DNA from: Skeletonema tropicum
Lineage: Eukaryota; Bacillariophyta; Thalassiosirophyceae; Thalassiosirales; Thalassiosiraceae
DNA length: 64,000 nt
Assembly: GCA_037178625.1 (NCBI GenBank)
Contig: CM074127.1
Span: 620,001 to 684,000, forward strand
Direction of reading: 5' to 3'
A program made the position numbers and the translations under genes. Shown here piece by piece: positions 54,791 to 64,000 of the stretch; position 1 is the first letter of the stretch, and each line of letters begins with the position of its first letter. The notes under the pieces are model-generated. The model was given only the letters and a program-made list of their open reading frames with translations. It searched no databases and was not told where the DNA came from.

Positions 54791-55658
54791 TTAAAAAGCA
54801 ATGGCCAGGACGGATCTACTCAAGGGGCATGTCAAGAATAGGGCAAAGATTAAACAGATGCAGTCGTGGCAAGAAACACTTCATAGTACCCCATCGTGCA
54901 TCATTCAAGTACGACAAAACGAGGCAGCCCTAAACTATAAACATTCTAACTGTATTATGAAAATTTATTTTGAAGAGGTACAGATATGATACACGTCAGC
55001 ATAGCACGCCAAGCTGAAAGGGTGAGCATCGAGCTTACCGAGAAAGCGCATCTGTGGTACTCCAAATGGCAGGCTACACGACGAAAGAAGTGTGATGCTG
55101 GTGGAGTATGAGCAAAGTCAGAGTTGGCGAGGGAAAGGGTAGGAAAGGCAGAAAGCCTTACAGAAGAAGCTCTTACGGCAAGACGAAGCAATTACCATAA
55201 TATTCGGTTTGATATTAGGCAAATCACGAGCATCAGAGTGTCGCAGGCATCAAACAATAGTTGACCGCGGTTGATGGGGCTGAGGGGATTCGTGGTGTAG
55301 AGAGATGGAGTTGAGGAAGTGGATGATTCGTCCACAAAAAGTAATACCTAGAGACAGATGTAGGAGTTTGGGCCATCCATACGAAGGCAAATACTCTTAA
55401 TCATGAACGTTGGAACGCGACGCCCCAGTAGCAACATCAAATAATGAACCAAGTTCTCTACTACAATCTTATGGCAAACAAGTGAATTGCATCAAGCCTA
55501 GCAACATGTACATCGAACCCCCCAAACTATCAATCCCCCTGCTTTACTTTGTATCCCGAAACACAAACTTCTTTTGTGGCAACAAATCCGTCAAATTCGA
55601 ATAGCTTCCCCCTCCTTCACTACTACCCGACACATCATCACCTTTAACATCATCACCA
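54791..55658. other. No gene seen
   Basis: No supported frame or repeat structure, apart from sequence leading to the 3' end of the next minus-strand gene. Confidence 0.35.
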
Positions 55659-57482
55659 TCATCCAACGTTCGCTTCAGCAGCAGTAGCAGAAGCAATCAC
55701 CTCCTCTCGCATGGCCTTCTGCTTTGCCTCCCTCACACTATCATTCGAAGAAGAAGTAGTAGTAGTAGTCCTCGCAATACCACTCACCGATCCAATAAAA
55801 TCATTCGTAGTACTTCGATGCTCTCTCTTCCTCCACATGAATTTACGTTCCGGCAAGAGTGTCTGAAGCGATCCCGATGATGTCGTCTTTGTCAAATCGG
55901 TTGTTGTGGATGATGATGGTGGTTTCCTTGTCCGGCGTTCATCTTCCACATTCCCCCCTTTGAAATCAAGCTTTGTAAATGTGGGACGTGTGGGTAACAA
56001 GTCCTTCAGATTACTCTTTGTTGTTGTTGAGGATGATGATGCTTGGGCGGTAGTAGTATCGGTGGATGATGGAGACTTTTTTGTACGACGTTCATCTTCG
56101 ACACTCCCACCTTTGAAATCAAGTTTTGTAAAGATTGGACGTTTGGATGACAATGCCAATTCTTTCAAACCTGAGGATGGTACAGCTGTTCCTGCATTGT
56201 CTACTTGCTGATGGTGGCACAGACGAAGAAGATGATGACGATAACATGCGACGATCATCTTCCACACTCCCCCCCTTAAAATCAAGCTTGGTAAACACCG
56301 GTCGTTTCGATATCCCTGCCAAATCTTTCAAATTGGCACTAGTTCCACTTTCATTGACATAACTATCACTAGTTTGTCGTGTTCCCAAGTCTATTGTAGA
56401 TTCACTCTCCAAATTACCAATGGGACTTGCTTCTTCTTTTTCTTTTCTTTTGCCACTACTTTTCTCCTCCACCAACCCTCCTCCTCCATCACCACCATCA
56501 ACATTGTTACCGGCAGTAGCACCACTTTCACTCCTCGAATAACTCACTGTACCATCATCTTCCATCCGTTGTACCCTCCTCCCAAACTTATCCAACTTCA
56601 TAAATCTCATTTTAGCACTTGGCAATAATGCCTTGAGATCTGCACCATGAATTCCGGTAGAGGTAGATGCATCCTTTTGTAAATCTGTTGTTGGTTCAGG
56701 GAGCACGGATTAGTTTGGAGAGGGATTGTCCTTTGTCAACTACTGCTTGCTGCTGCTGCTGCCTCTTGTGATTGCTGTGTTTCACTATCACTAGTAAATT
56801 CATTGTCAGTTCCACCCTTGACACCACGAATCGCACCACTTTTCTCACCACCATCACCATCACTCTCAGTAGTACCACTTGCACTCCTCGAATAACTAAC
56901 TGTCCCATCATCCTCCATCCGTTGCACTCGTCTCCCAAATTTATCCAATTTCATAAATCTCATTTTTGCCGTGGGCAATAATGCCTTGAGATCCGTCGTA
57001 GTAGTGGATGATGATTCAATATTTTCGAATGCTTGGAGGGATTTGTCTCCGGCCAATTGTTTCGAATCGGTGAGCAAACTTGACAGTGAGGAAGAAGAAG
57101 AAGAAGTTGACATGGTTCCTCCTCCTACTGCACCAGTACCAGTGGTACCAGTAGTAGTAGCGGCAGCAGCACGATCACCCGCTACAATCTTCTCAACAGC
57201 AGCAGCAGCATCCGCATCTGCACTAGTACCCTTGGTATGTCGCACAGTCGTATCATCCTCCATTCGATAAATTCGTCGTCCGAATTTATCCATTTTTAAG
57301 GGACGTGATGCCGGCTTGGGCAGTAAGGCTTTGAGATCGGAGGATGGTCTTGATTCTTCGTCATCATTGTCGGTATTATCGGAGGAGTAGGATTCTTTGG
57401 CCAAGTGCAATTTGGTAGTGGTGGTGGTGCTGCTGTGTTGATGTTGATGTTGTTGTTGTTGTGATGGTGAAACTGAAGCCAT
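55659..57482 (-). CDS. Modular protein with repeated KLDKFGRR / KLDFKGG motifs
   Basis: Starts MASVSPSQQQQHQ at 57482. A 59-bp intron (56743-56685, GTAGTT...CAACAG, with CTAATCC inside) joins two frames; a second junction near 56,205 has no plausible intron and looks like a one-base indel. Six modules are visible: three of type DLKALLP-(AK)-RF-KLDKFGRR-(Q/Y)RMEDD-TV (one with PLKMDKFGRR) and three of type LK(D/E)L---RP-FTKLDFKGG-VED(E/D)RR. They are separated by Ser/Thr/Gly/Asp-rich linkers of 30-80 residues. The two types look related (KLD-(K)F-(K)G). Total about 600 residues, ending ...VIASATAAEANVG. No known domain, signal peptide or membrane helix. The last ~60 residues include MWRKREH and a Thr/Ser run. 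Confidence 0.65.
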
Positions 57483-58109
57483 GGCAATTTTTTGGAGCTG
57501 CTAGGATTACCACCACCAGGAGGCAGGTTAGTGTTTGAATAGATGATATCATCTTTTATTATTGTTATATCGTTCGAGTTGTTGCTGCTGCTGTAATTTA
57601 GCGTCGTCTATGGTGCATTACTGTTGCAATGATCTATTGCTATGTACGAGAACCTTTGACACAGTTGACATGACGTCGAACACATCATCATCTCGACATC
57701 ATTCTCAGTTGTATGTGAAGCAGATTGATTTTCGTTCCGGGCCCGGGCTTCTAATAACTCAATTAGAAGTTACGTCCCCAAACTTTTGTGTAAATTAACA
57801 GTATGGTAAACTTTATCGCTTGCTTTCTCCATGAAGCAACTTCTTTAAAGAGTAACGAATAGGAGTAATAAATAATAATTATTATCCCCTCAATTGATTT
57901 CATTTATCTGGGGTGACATTTCAAGCTACGTACGTCATTCATCAAAACTTCATGCCGACCTGCTGCCTTCATCAACAAAGCCTCCACCGCACAGAAAGAT
58001 TTTTTGCACGATGAACTTCCCTTCGTTCTGCCGCGCAGCAGCTGTTCATCACAATAAAATATCTTTTCTCGACGCCATCTGCATCCAATCAACGAGCCCA
58101 ACACCCAAC
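57483..58109. promoter_or_regulatory. Divergent intergenic region
   Basis: About 630 bp between the minus-strand module protein and the plus-strand dehydrogenase. Includes TTGTTGCTGCTGCTG (57,575) and AATTATTATT runs. Presumed to contain both promoters; no specific motif recognised. Confidence 0.35.
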
Positions 58110-59106
58110 ATGAAACTCGCCACCGCACCACTACTATCATTGCTCCTAGCCTCCTCTGCTACAGCCTTTTCTCCATCATCACCTTCTGTCACTTCTATTC
58201 GTAAATTATCATCATCATCCACAACAACACTACAAATGTCGGATGAATTTGACGAAACACGCGGAGGCACCCACTCCATGGCCGACCAACCAGCCCGCTT
58301 CGCCGCCGCAAAGGCCGCCAACAATGCACGATTCCTCGACATTGAAAGTATGTACGACTGGAGGCGACCTATCCGGGAAACGCGTCTTGGTCACGGGGGG
58401 CAATCGTGGATTGGGATTGGAAATTGTCAAGGAGTTGGTAGCCATTGGTGCTACCGCCATTGTCGTTTGTCGTTCGTCTAGTCCCGAGTTGGAAAAGATG
58501 GTGGGCAAGTGGAATGTGTATTCCGGTGTGGATGTGGTGGATACCGAAGCGGTTATGAAGGCTGCCAAGCGTGTCAAGGGCGACGGAGGAGCGTTGGATG
58601 TGGTGTTGAATGTGGCTGGATACTTCTATGGACCGTGTGAACTTGTCAAGGAGAACTCGTTGAATTTTGAGGAGCAATTGAAACAAATTGATATTTGTGG
58701 ATTGGGACCGCTGAGGATGAATAATGCCCTGATCCAGGCCAAGGCTCTGGCGGAGGGGTGTAAGTTGGTCACTATTACGTCACAGGCTGGAAGTGTGGAG
58801 TGGCGCTCGACTCAGAATGCAGGGAAGGGTGGAGATTATGGACATCACATGTCTCGTGCGGCGTGTAATATGGGACAGGTCTTGCTGGCGGAGGAAGTGA
58901 AGGATATGGGTTATCCTGTGTTGTTGTTGCATCCTGGATTTAACAAGACGGAAATGACCAAGAAGTATGAGGCGATTTGGGAGATTGAGGGAGCGGTGGA
59001 TCCTAGTGTGGGTGCCAAGAGGGTGTTGTATGAGGTTATTAAGAATGGAATGGAGGAGACGGGAGCATTCATTAATTGTGAGGACGGCTTACGCATCCCA
59101 TGGTAA
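58110..59106 (+). pseudogene. Short-chain dehydrogenase with plastid-type leader (one frameshift)
   Basis: ATG 58110 begins [23 protein letters not shown], a signal peptide with an A-F/S cleavage context like the ASAFAP motif of diatom plastid proteins. A Ser-rich transit-like stretch and a conserved-looking [22 protein letters not shown] follow. The Rossmann fold starts [17 protein letters not shown] and has NVAG and [10 protein letters not shown]. The usual YxxxK active site reads HHMSR, so both Tyr and Lys are replaced (His, Arg). The end is [12 protein letters not shown]. An extra T near 58,357 shifts the frame between MYD and GGDLSGK. Because the frame on each side is well conserved, this may be a consensus error. 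Substrate unknown; with the altered site it may be a non-catalytic or atypical SDR. Confidence 0.8.
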
Positions 59107-59186
59107 ATGGAAGAAGATTCTTTAGAGGGGGGAGAACGATTGTGATCGTAGAATTTGTAGAAATTCCTCGTCGACAGAGCTAATAT

Positions 59187-59481
59187 TATAACAGAAATTT
59201 TAAAGTACGTCTGATTAGCCCTCTAGGGGCGAAATTATGGCTCTAACCAACATGCGTCCTCTCGACCATTAGCTCCCTCTCGACAGATAATAATATAACA
59301 GAAATTTTAAAGTACGTCTGATTAGCCCTCTAGGGGCGAAATTATGACTAACCAACATGTGCGCTGTGTCGGTAGCATTGATAGTGCTCTATACTGCCTC
59401 CACAACTGTTTCTCAGATCGCACTCCAAGCCAGAAGACCTAAATAGTCTCCTGGCCAGGATTAGTTCAACCATACGGTTGT
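59187..59481 (-). other. 3' UTR of the retroelement with a doubled tail
   Basis: AACAGAAATTTTAAAGTACG with TCTGATTAGCCCTCTAGGGG appears twice (59,189-59,240 and 59,297-59,346), each preceded by CGACAGA. Further in are CAGATCGCACTCCAAGCC and GGCCAGGATTA. The same blocks make up the truncated tails elsewhere in the window. The doubling is either a tandem repeat at the 3' end or a second truncated copy inserted beside the first. Confidence 0.7.
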
Positions 59482-62400
59482 TTACGTCGTCGATTTCTCG
59501 AGTTCATTGAGGGCTGCGTCTATTGTCGGCTGTCCCTCCTCACGATACAATACTACTCTATTTGCGTGTTCCTCGGCTTCATCAGCCACACGTTGCCGCT
59601 GAGGTGGCGGTAGTGGTGGGCCGAATTCATTGAAGTAGAACGATAAAGTTCGTTGACTTTTCTTCCGCTGTTCTGCTCGCATCTCGACCGCTTGCCTGCC
59701 TATCTTGAGGTGATTCACCCACATTCGCCTAGTAGCCAAATCCATATTGCTTATTTCGTCAATACTATGATTTGCCCACCGTTGGTGAAAGCCTGGCGGC
59801 ATCTCCTCTCGATGTTGACTGTACCATACCAATTGCTCTGCTAAATGTGCACTCTCTATTTGCTTGTCAAATGACTGAGTTCCATGAGCTAGTCTGTTTC
59901 GCTCATGCCACTGCGGTAGTGCAACTTCATACCAGATCAATTTTTGGAGTTGATAAAACTGCTGGTGGGCGTCCCCATGATGAGTACTCTCCAATGCTTG
60001 ATACCATTCTTTTACCAGATATCCTCTGAAGAAGTCATCCCACCCGAGGTCACGTTGTGCTTCCAGTGCTTCCTGGATCCTCGGGCATTCTGATGTGGTT
60101 CGAATCTCGCCTCCGTTTGCATATTGTTCTACCAAGTTTGCCACTCTGAGTAGTATTTTTCGTGATATTTTCCGGAGTCCTTTCTTCCGGAGTGCTGCTA
60201 TAATTGCAGCACGTTTCGCAGCCATATCCGGGTGGGAACATTGAAACACGTGTGCTATTGTTTCGTCATCACACTGCCGACAGTTCGGACACTGCGATAC
60301 TTGCGTTTCATGTTGCTTCACGTGATTCACTGGGAGGAGGCCATGCATTAGTTTGCAGGTAAATCGTTGCTGGCTAAGGGTACTTTTCCGTCTCACTTCC
60401 CCTATCGTCATCCAATACACATTGTCATATTGCTCGTCCGTCCATCCGTGTCTTCGCTTGATATATTTCCGGAGGATTGGTTCCCGACGCGCTTTGTTGA
60501 CGTGGCTTCGCATCCCAGCTGTGATCCACTTATTCCCTATTCGTAAAACTGCTTTTGATCCCTCATACGGCATCTGTAATATTTCTTGCTCAGGTGGTAG
60601 TTGGATGGGATTCTCAATGGCTGCTGCCGATGTTTCTCCCGCTAATTCGTCACACGCAATGTTGATCATAGCGTTGTCATCCAATCCATCCAAGTCTTTC
60701 TCTTTTCCCAATGCGCTTTCCGTGGTTTCTAATGAATCGCAGTCACTTTCGTCCGGTTCCGTCTTCTTTTTGGCCGTATCTTGGTGTCCTCGGACGTGCT
60801 GACTAATTACTCCAAATGGTAACTTCTGCCGTAGATGCTGTATTGCCATCAGAAGATCTCCTTCAGGTTGTATTGTGTCCCGTCCTGTCTTCATTGGCCG
60901 ATTACTCGTAAAAGCACCTGACTCATTATCAAACCATTGAGTAATATCGTCGTCTGGCCCCAATTCTATGCCAAGATATTGTATGTGATACAGCGCTCGA
61001 TACAACCCTTCCAATTCAGCTCGGTACGAGTTTACTGAGCTGACGTTTGTCATCAAAAAACATGCCTTGACATACTCGTTTTGATTAGTTGGGATAATCC
61101 ATGCTGCCGCTGCCACATTGTGCACTCGAAGGACAGAACCATCACTACCTGTCTTCTTTGGCTTCATTTCCGTGCCTGGTAGGTGTGTATTTTCGGTCAC
61201 GTATCCCGGAGGCTTAGCTTCCTGCTGTTGCTGTTGTGCCATCTGATACGGACGGCGAGTCCATACACCCTCATCTACCTCTGTCATTTTCATCGGATAA
61301 CACTCTAGCGGTATAGCGTTGACGTCACATTCATATTTGTAGAACCCACTTTGCATTGGTTGTTCTGTTAGCTTCTGAATAAAGCTTTCACCAGTGGCTG
61401 TCTCTCCTCGTTTGTAGATCACCCCCTTACCTCGGTAGCAGTCATACCATGTGTTCCGTTTCACCGGAAACCACTTTCCAAGTGGTATGTCAAGTTCCAT
61501 TGAATTGGTGTGGTGGTGGCGACTATCCAGTCTATTGCAGAATGTTTCTCGTATACACCTACGAAACAAGGAGAACCACTTCTTCGGAGGGCATGGAATT
61601 TGCGGCCATCTCCAATCAGATCCCGCTACAAAATTGCCCCCCAGCGTTGTATTTCCGATATATTCTCCATTCTCAACCACTAGGTCTGCTAATGTGATCA
61701 CTCGCATATAGATACGGACTGCATTGACCTTTCTCAATATCGATGGCTTTATTTTCCGTCGAATAAATGCTTCCATAATTGATTGATCGCCTTCCCTCTG
61801 CAATGCTGGGATTGTGGCATCTTCCATCCATATCGTAGCATCTATCTCAGCTAATCGATTTTTCAAGCTCACTAGTAGTCCATTGTCCATATATGTCAGC
61901 CTTTCTTTGTACTCAAACAATGGTGTTATCAGGCCTGACTGCAGTTGCAATTCATCCAATGTGAAGAGAAAATCCTCCGCCAATGTCTTCCCATTTCTGA
62001 GCTGCTTGACAACATACTCTGACTGCAATTCAGTTTGCCTCGAATACATGTCTGGGATTTCCATCCCTCCTTGCTCCATAGGACCTCGAAGCACTGCGTC
62101 TGGTGAGTTCCTATTAAAGTGCATATATGGGAGGAAGTTGTTCCGTACGATTGTATCCATCTTTTTGCATTGTTTCTTACTGAAGGACGTCAAGTGAAGG
62201 ACGTAATCCAATGTTGGCATTAATCGTTGGTAGAGTAGTTGCTTCGTCTCACTTGCTGTCAAGAATCCCAAAGACGTAGACTTGGAAATTCTCCTCAATT
62301 TCTCCATGATGACCTCGTACTCTTGCTTCTGGTTCCCATCAGGGCACAAGTGGTATCCCAACCCTTTATTCGGTTGATTTGGTGACTTAAACTGTATCAC

Positions 62401-64000
62401 TGACTTGGCACCTTTATGATCCTCCAAGAGGATTGTTTCATCTATTGCCATGATTGGTTTTAGTTCCCCTCGTACCACTTGCCACGCTAATGCCTGCCAC
62501 GCACATTTGTGGTAGGCAAGTGATTGGCCTGAATATCGTACGACCTCATTCCACATCGTAGAGCTCAATTTCATCCTTTCGATCAGTTCATCCAGCGGTC
62601 GTTCACTGTCGTAATCTGCAGAGACATTTCCGTCATTATCATCAACGTAGCTTACGTTATGACGCTTCATCATCCGTTCCCCGAAACAACCATGTAATTC
62701 CAGTCCCGGTGCCAATTCTGCGTGCGTTTTCAGGATCCCACTACTACATGCCGTGAACAGCGCCGGATTGTCTGCTTTTCCTTGGATCTCTCCTGAAATC
62801 TGATAATCCCCTGGTTCTTCTGAGTATATATCATTCGATACCCCGAGCCCAGTTCTCACATTGCGTTTCATTCCGCGTAGTGCTTCCGCTCTTGCTCTCA
62901 GGATCCCGTCACTGAAGTTCCTTTTCGCCATTTCTATGTTCGACAATGACGGCTGCATTCGATCATAGCACGCTATACAGTCATAATACAGCATGCCTAT
63001 TGTTGATTTCTTTGCTCGTGCCGCTTCGAATGTCAACAATTTGATCATAGCTGCATCAATTGAGTTTCTATCTTTCCGAGATCCCCACTGTTCGTCTGAC
63101 AGCTCCCCGGTAGACTCCATCTTTTTTGAAAACTCTCTTGCGAAAAATTTTAGTGCCGTGTTGAAATCAGCCTCTAATAACCCTATGATTCGGAGTTGGT
63201 TTATCTGCCGGTTACCTTTTTTCTTTTCCAGCATTACATCCGTCATACTCTTCCATCGTTCAGGGGCGAAACCATATATAAACGGCAGGCTGATCATTAT
63301 CGACAACCAATCTGCAAACTCATTGTCAGCTACCATAGCTTTCCACACCGTATAATGTAGGTCTCCATTAGAAGCAGTCTTTTCTTTGGCTTTTCGGAAT
63401 GCCTCTTGCAGTTGAGCAGAAGTTATTGAGCCCACGGTTTCCTCCATTGCTACTTCTTTTTCTGTTTGTTTGAGTTGACTCATCCACGCTGCTAGAGTAT
63501 CACTAATCTCCATTTCTTCGTTCGTGGTTGGGTCTACCACTCGATAGTTTCCTTCGAGTATTTGCTTCACCTCCTCAGTTCCCTCCGCACTTATCAATTG
63601 CTGTACTGGGGGTTGAGTCGATGGCCCCCCTTCCATTGCTACCTGTTGCAAATGCCGTTTGTTCCGCTGTAGTATTCTACCTTCGATAGCCGTTTGGGAT
63701 GTAATTGCCTCCCATTGGAACGGTGATTTGTCAATTATCTCATCTACCTTCAGTGTCCCATTTTCTCGGACAATTACTTTGACGGGATATGCATTCTTAT
63801 CCGGTACCTTCAATGAATGGTGGGCATAGAATTCTTTTTCCATGATTGGTTTTCCTTGAGACGTTTGTTGCATGACTGCATGCGTTTCAAATACTCCTTT
63901 ATCATAATGGTACAATTCCTCCATATCTTCAGAGTACATCCACTCATGGCTCGGGACGTCTATGCGATCAAGTCCAACACGTTGCCCTTTTGTGAGGAGA
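59482..64000 (-). CDS. LINE-type retrotransposon polyprotein: reverse transcriptase + RNase H (N-terminus beyond the right edge)
   Basis: Open from the right edge to TAA at 59482, at least 1,505 codons; first in-window Met at 63939 (numbering below). RT palm: motif A YYDCIACYDR (Asp320), a motif-B-like GEIQGKADNPALFT, motif C SYVDDND (Asp433/434). Later an RNase H domain: TGSDGS, YRAELEGL, QWFDNESG and RGHQDT supply the Asp/Glu/Asp/Asp set and His. A Cys-His cluster, CPNCRQCDDETIAHVFQCSH, follows (~60,235-60,300), then a charged tail ending NELEKSTT. No integrase or protease seen. Truncated tails elsewhere with target duplications show the family moves by target-primed reverse transcription, supporting non-LTR classification. 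The frame is clean, so the copy may be recent. Any endonuclease would lie outside. Confidence 0.85.
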   Translation of the reverse strand, partial: LLTKGQRVGLDRIDVPSHEWMYSEDMEELYHYDKGVFETHAVMQQTSQGKPIMEKEFYAHHSLKVPDKNAYPVKVIVRENGTLKVDEIIDKSPFQWEAITSQTAIEGRILQRNKRHLQQVAMEGGPSTQPPVQQLISAEGTEEVKQILEGNYRVVDPTTNEEMEISDTLAAWMSQLKQTEKEVAMEETVGSITSAQLQEAFRKAKEKTASNGDLHYTVWKAMVADNEFADWLSIMISLPFIYGFAPERWKSMTDVMLEKKKGNRQINQLRIIGLLEADFNTALKFFAREFSKKMESTGELSDEQWGSRKDRNSIDAAMIKLLTFEAARAKKSTIGMLYYDCIACYDRMQPSLSNIEMAKRNFSDGILRARAEALRGMKRNVRTGLGVSNDIYSEEPGDYQISGEIQGKADNPALFTACSSGILKTHAELAPGLELHGCFGERMMKRHNVSYVDDNDGNVSADYDSERPLDELIERMKLSSTMWNEVVRYSGQSLAYHKCAWQALAWQVVRGELKPIMAIDETILLEDHKGAKSVIQFKSPNQPNKGLGYHLCPDGNQKQEYEVIMEKLRRISKSTSLGFLTASETKQLLYQRLMPTLDYVLHLTSFSKKQCKKMDTIVRNNFLPYMHFNRNSPDAVLRGPMEQGGMEIPDMYSRQTELQSEYVVKQLRNGKTLAEDFLFTLDELQLQSGLITPLFEYKERLTYMDNGLLVSLKNRLAEIDATIWMEDATIPALQREGDQSIMEAFIRRKIKPSILRKVNAVRIYMRVITLADLVVENGEYIGNTTLGGNFVAGSDWRWPQIPCPPKKWFSLFRRCIRETFCNRLDSRHHHTNSMELDIPLGKWFPVKRNTWYDCYRGKGVIYKRGETATGESFIQKLTEQPMQSGFYKYECDVNAIPLECYPMKMTEVDEGVWTRRPYQMAQQQQQEAKPPGYVTENTHLPGTEMKPKKTGSDGSVLRVHNVAAAAWIIPTNQNEYVKACFLMTNVSSVNSYRAELEGLYRALYHIQYLGIELGPDDDITQWFDNESGAFTSNRPMKTGRDTIQPEGDLLMAIQHLRQKLPFGVISQHVRGHQDTAKKKTEPDESDCDSLETTESALGKEKDLDGLDDNAMINIACDELAGETSAAAIENPIQLPPEQEILQMPYEGSKAVLRIGNKWITAGMRSHVNKARREPILRKYIKRRHGWTDEQYDNVYWMTIGEVRRKSTLSQQRFTCKLMHGLLPVNHVKQHETQVSQCPNCRQCDDETIAHVFQCSHPDMAAKRAAIIAALRKKGLRKISRKILLRVANLVEQYANGGEIRTTSECPRIQEALEAQRDLGWDDFFRGYLVKEWYQALESTHHGDAHQQFYQLQKLIWYEVALPQWHERNRLAHGTQSFDKQIESAHLAEQLVWYSQHREEMPPGFHQRWANHSIDEISNMDLATRRMWVNHLKIGRQAVEMRAEQRKKSQRTLSFYFNEFGPPLPPPQRQRVADEAEEHANRVVLYREEGQPTIDAALNELEKSTT

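Noticed and set aside
59482..64000. LTR retrotransposon (Gypsy/Copia) polyprotein
   Set aside because: No integrase, protease or LTR was seen, and truncated 3' tails with target duplications point to non-LTR retrotransposition.

Overview
This window is nuclear DNA of a eukaryote, most likely a diatom or a close stramenopile relative. Genes carry short GT-AG introns. One oxidoreductase starts with a leader shaped like the bipartite plastid-targeting peptides of algae with secondary plastids. Other markers are a urate-pathway fusion (OHCU decarboxylase + HIU hydrolase), a very large chitinase-type membrane protein, an ankyrin-repeat gene family and abundant Helitron and LINE-like sequence. The assignment rests on protein recognition by eye, not on a database search.

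Layout. 1-5732 (minus): one gene running off the left edge, joining a GH18 chitinase domain, a GH19-like region, a C-terminal membrane helix and leucine-rich repeats. 6.0-9.2 kb: an 8-bp-TSD MITE, a secreted EF-hand gene with an in-frame stop, and sparse sequence. 9.2-16.2 kb (minus): a Helitron transposase (HUH Rep + Pif1 helicase) broken in two places by other insertions. 16.2-22.5 kb: dispersed repeats and two tandem ankyrin-repeat genes, each with one frameshift. 22.6-24.3 kb: a 9-bp-TSD fold-back MITE and a truncated LINE-type tail. 24.3-26.0 kb and 42.8-44.4 kb: two nearly identical 1.67-kb copies of an unclassified element whose flanking sequences are exchanged. Between them lie a class-I glutamine amidotransferase pseudogene, an IQ-motif protein, MITEs, and a satellite array of eight ~595-bp units (35.7-40.5 kb). 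44.5-46.8 kb: nested repeats, a 54-bp perfect palindrome and a third, intact ankyrin gene. 47.8-48.8 kb: a 5'-truncated LINE with target-site duplication. 49.5-49.7 kb: a row of five hairpins with covarying stems. 51.7-59.1 kb is the gene-rich part: a coiled-coil protein, the urate-pathway fusion, a small spliced reading frame, an AP2-domain relic, a protein made of repeated KLDKFG/KLDFKGG modules, and a short-chain dehydrogenase. 59.2-64.0 kb (minus): an RT-RNase H retrotransposon ORF running off the right edge.

How it fits together. Most non-genic DNA is explained by mobile elements. The 3' end of the right-edge retroelement recurs as short 5'-truncated copies at about 16.9, 34.8, 44.7/45.2 and 54.0 kb, two of them with clear target-site duplications. 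Several otherwise good genes (both tandem ankyrin genes, the urate fusion, the dehydrogenase, the KLDKFG protein) carry single-base indels, while ORFs of 4-5 kb elsewhere are clean. Either consensus errors or recent decay could explain this.
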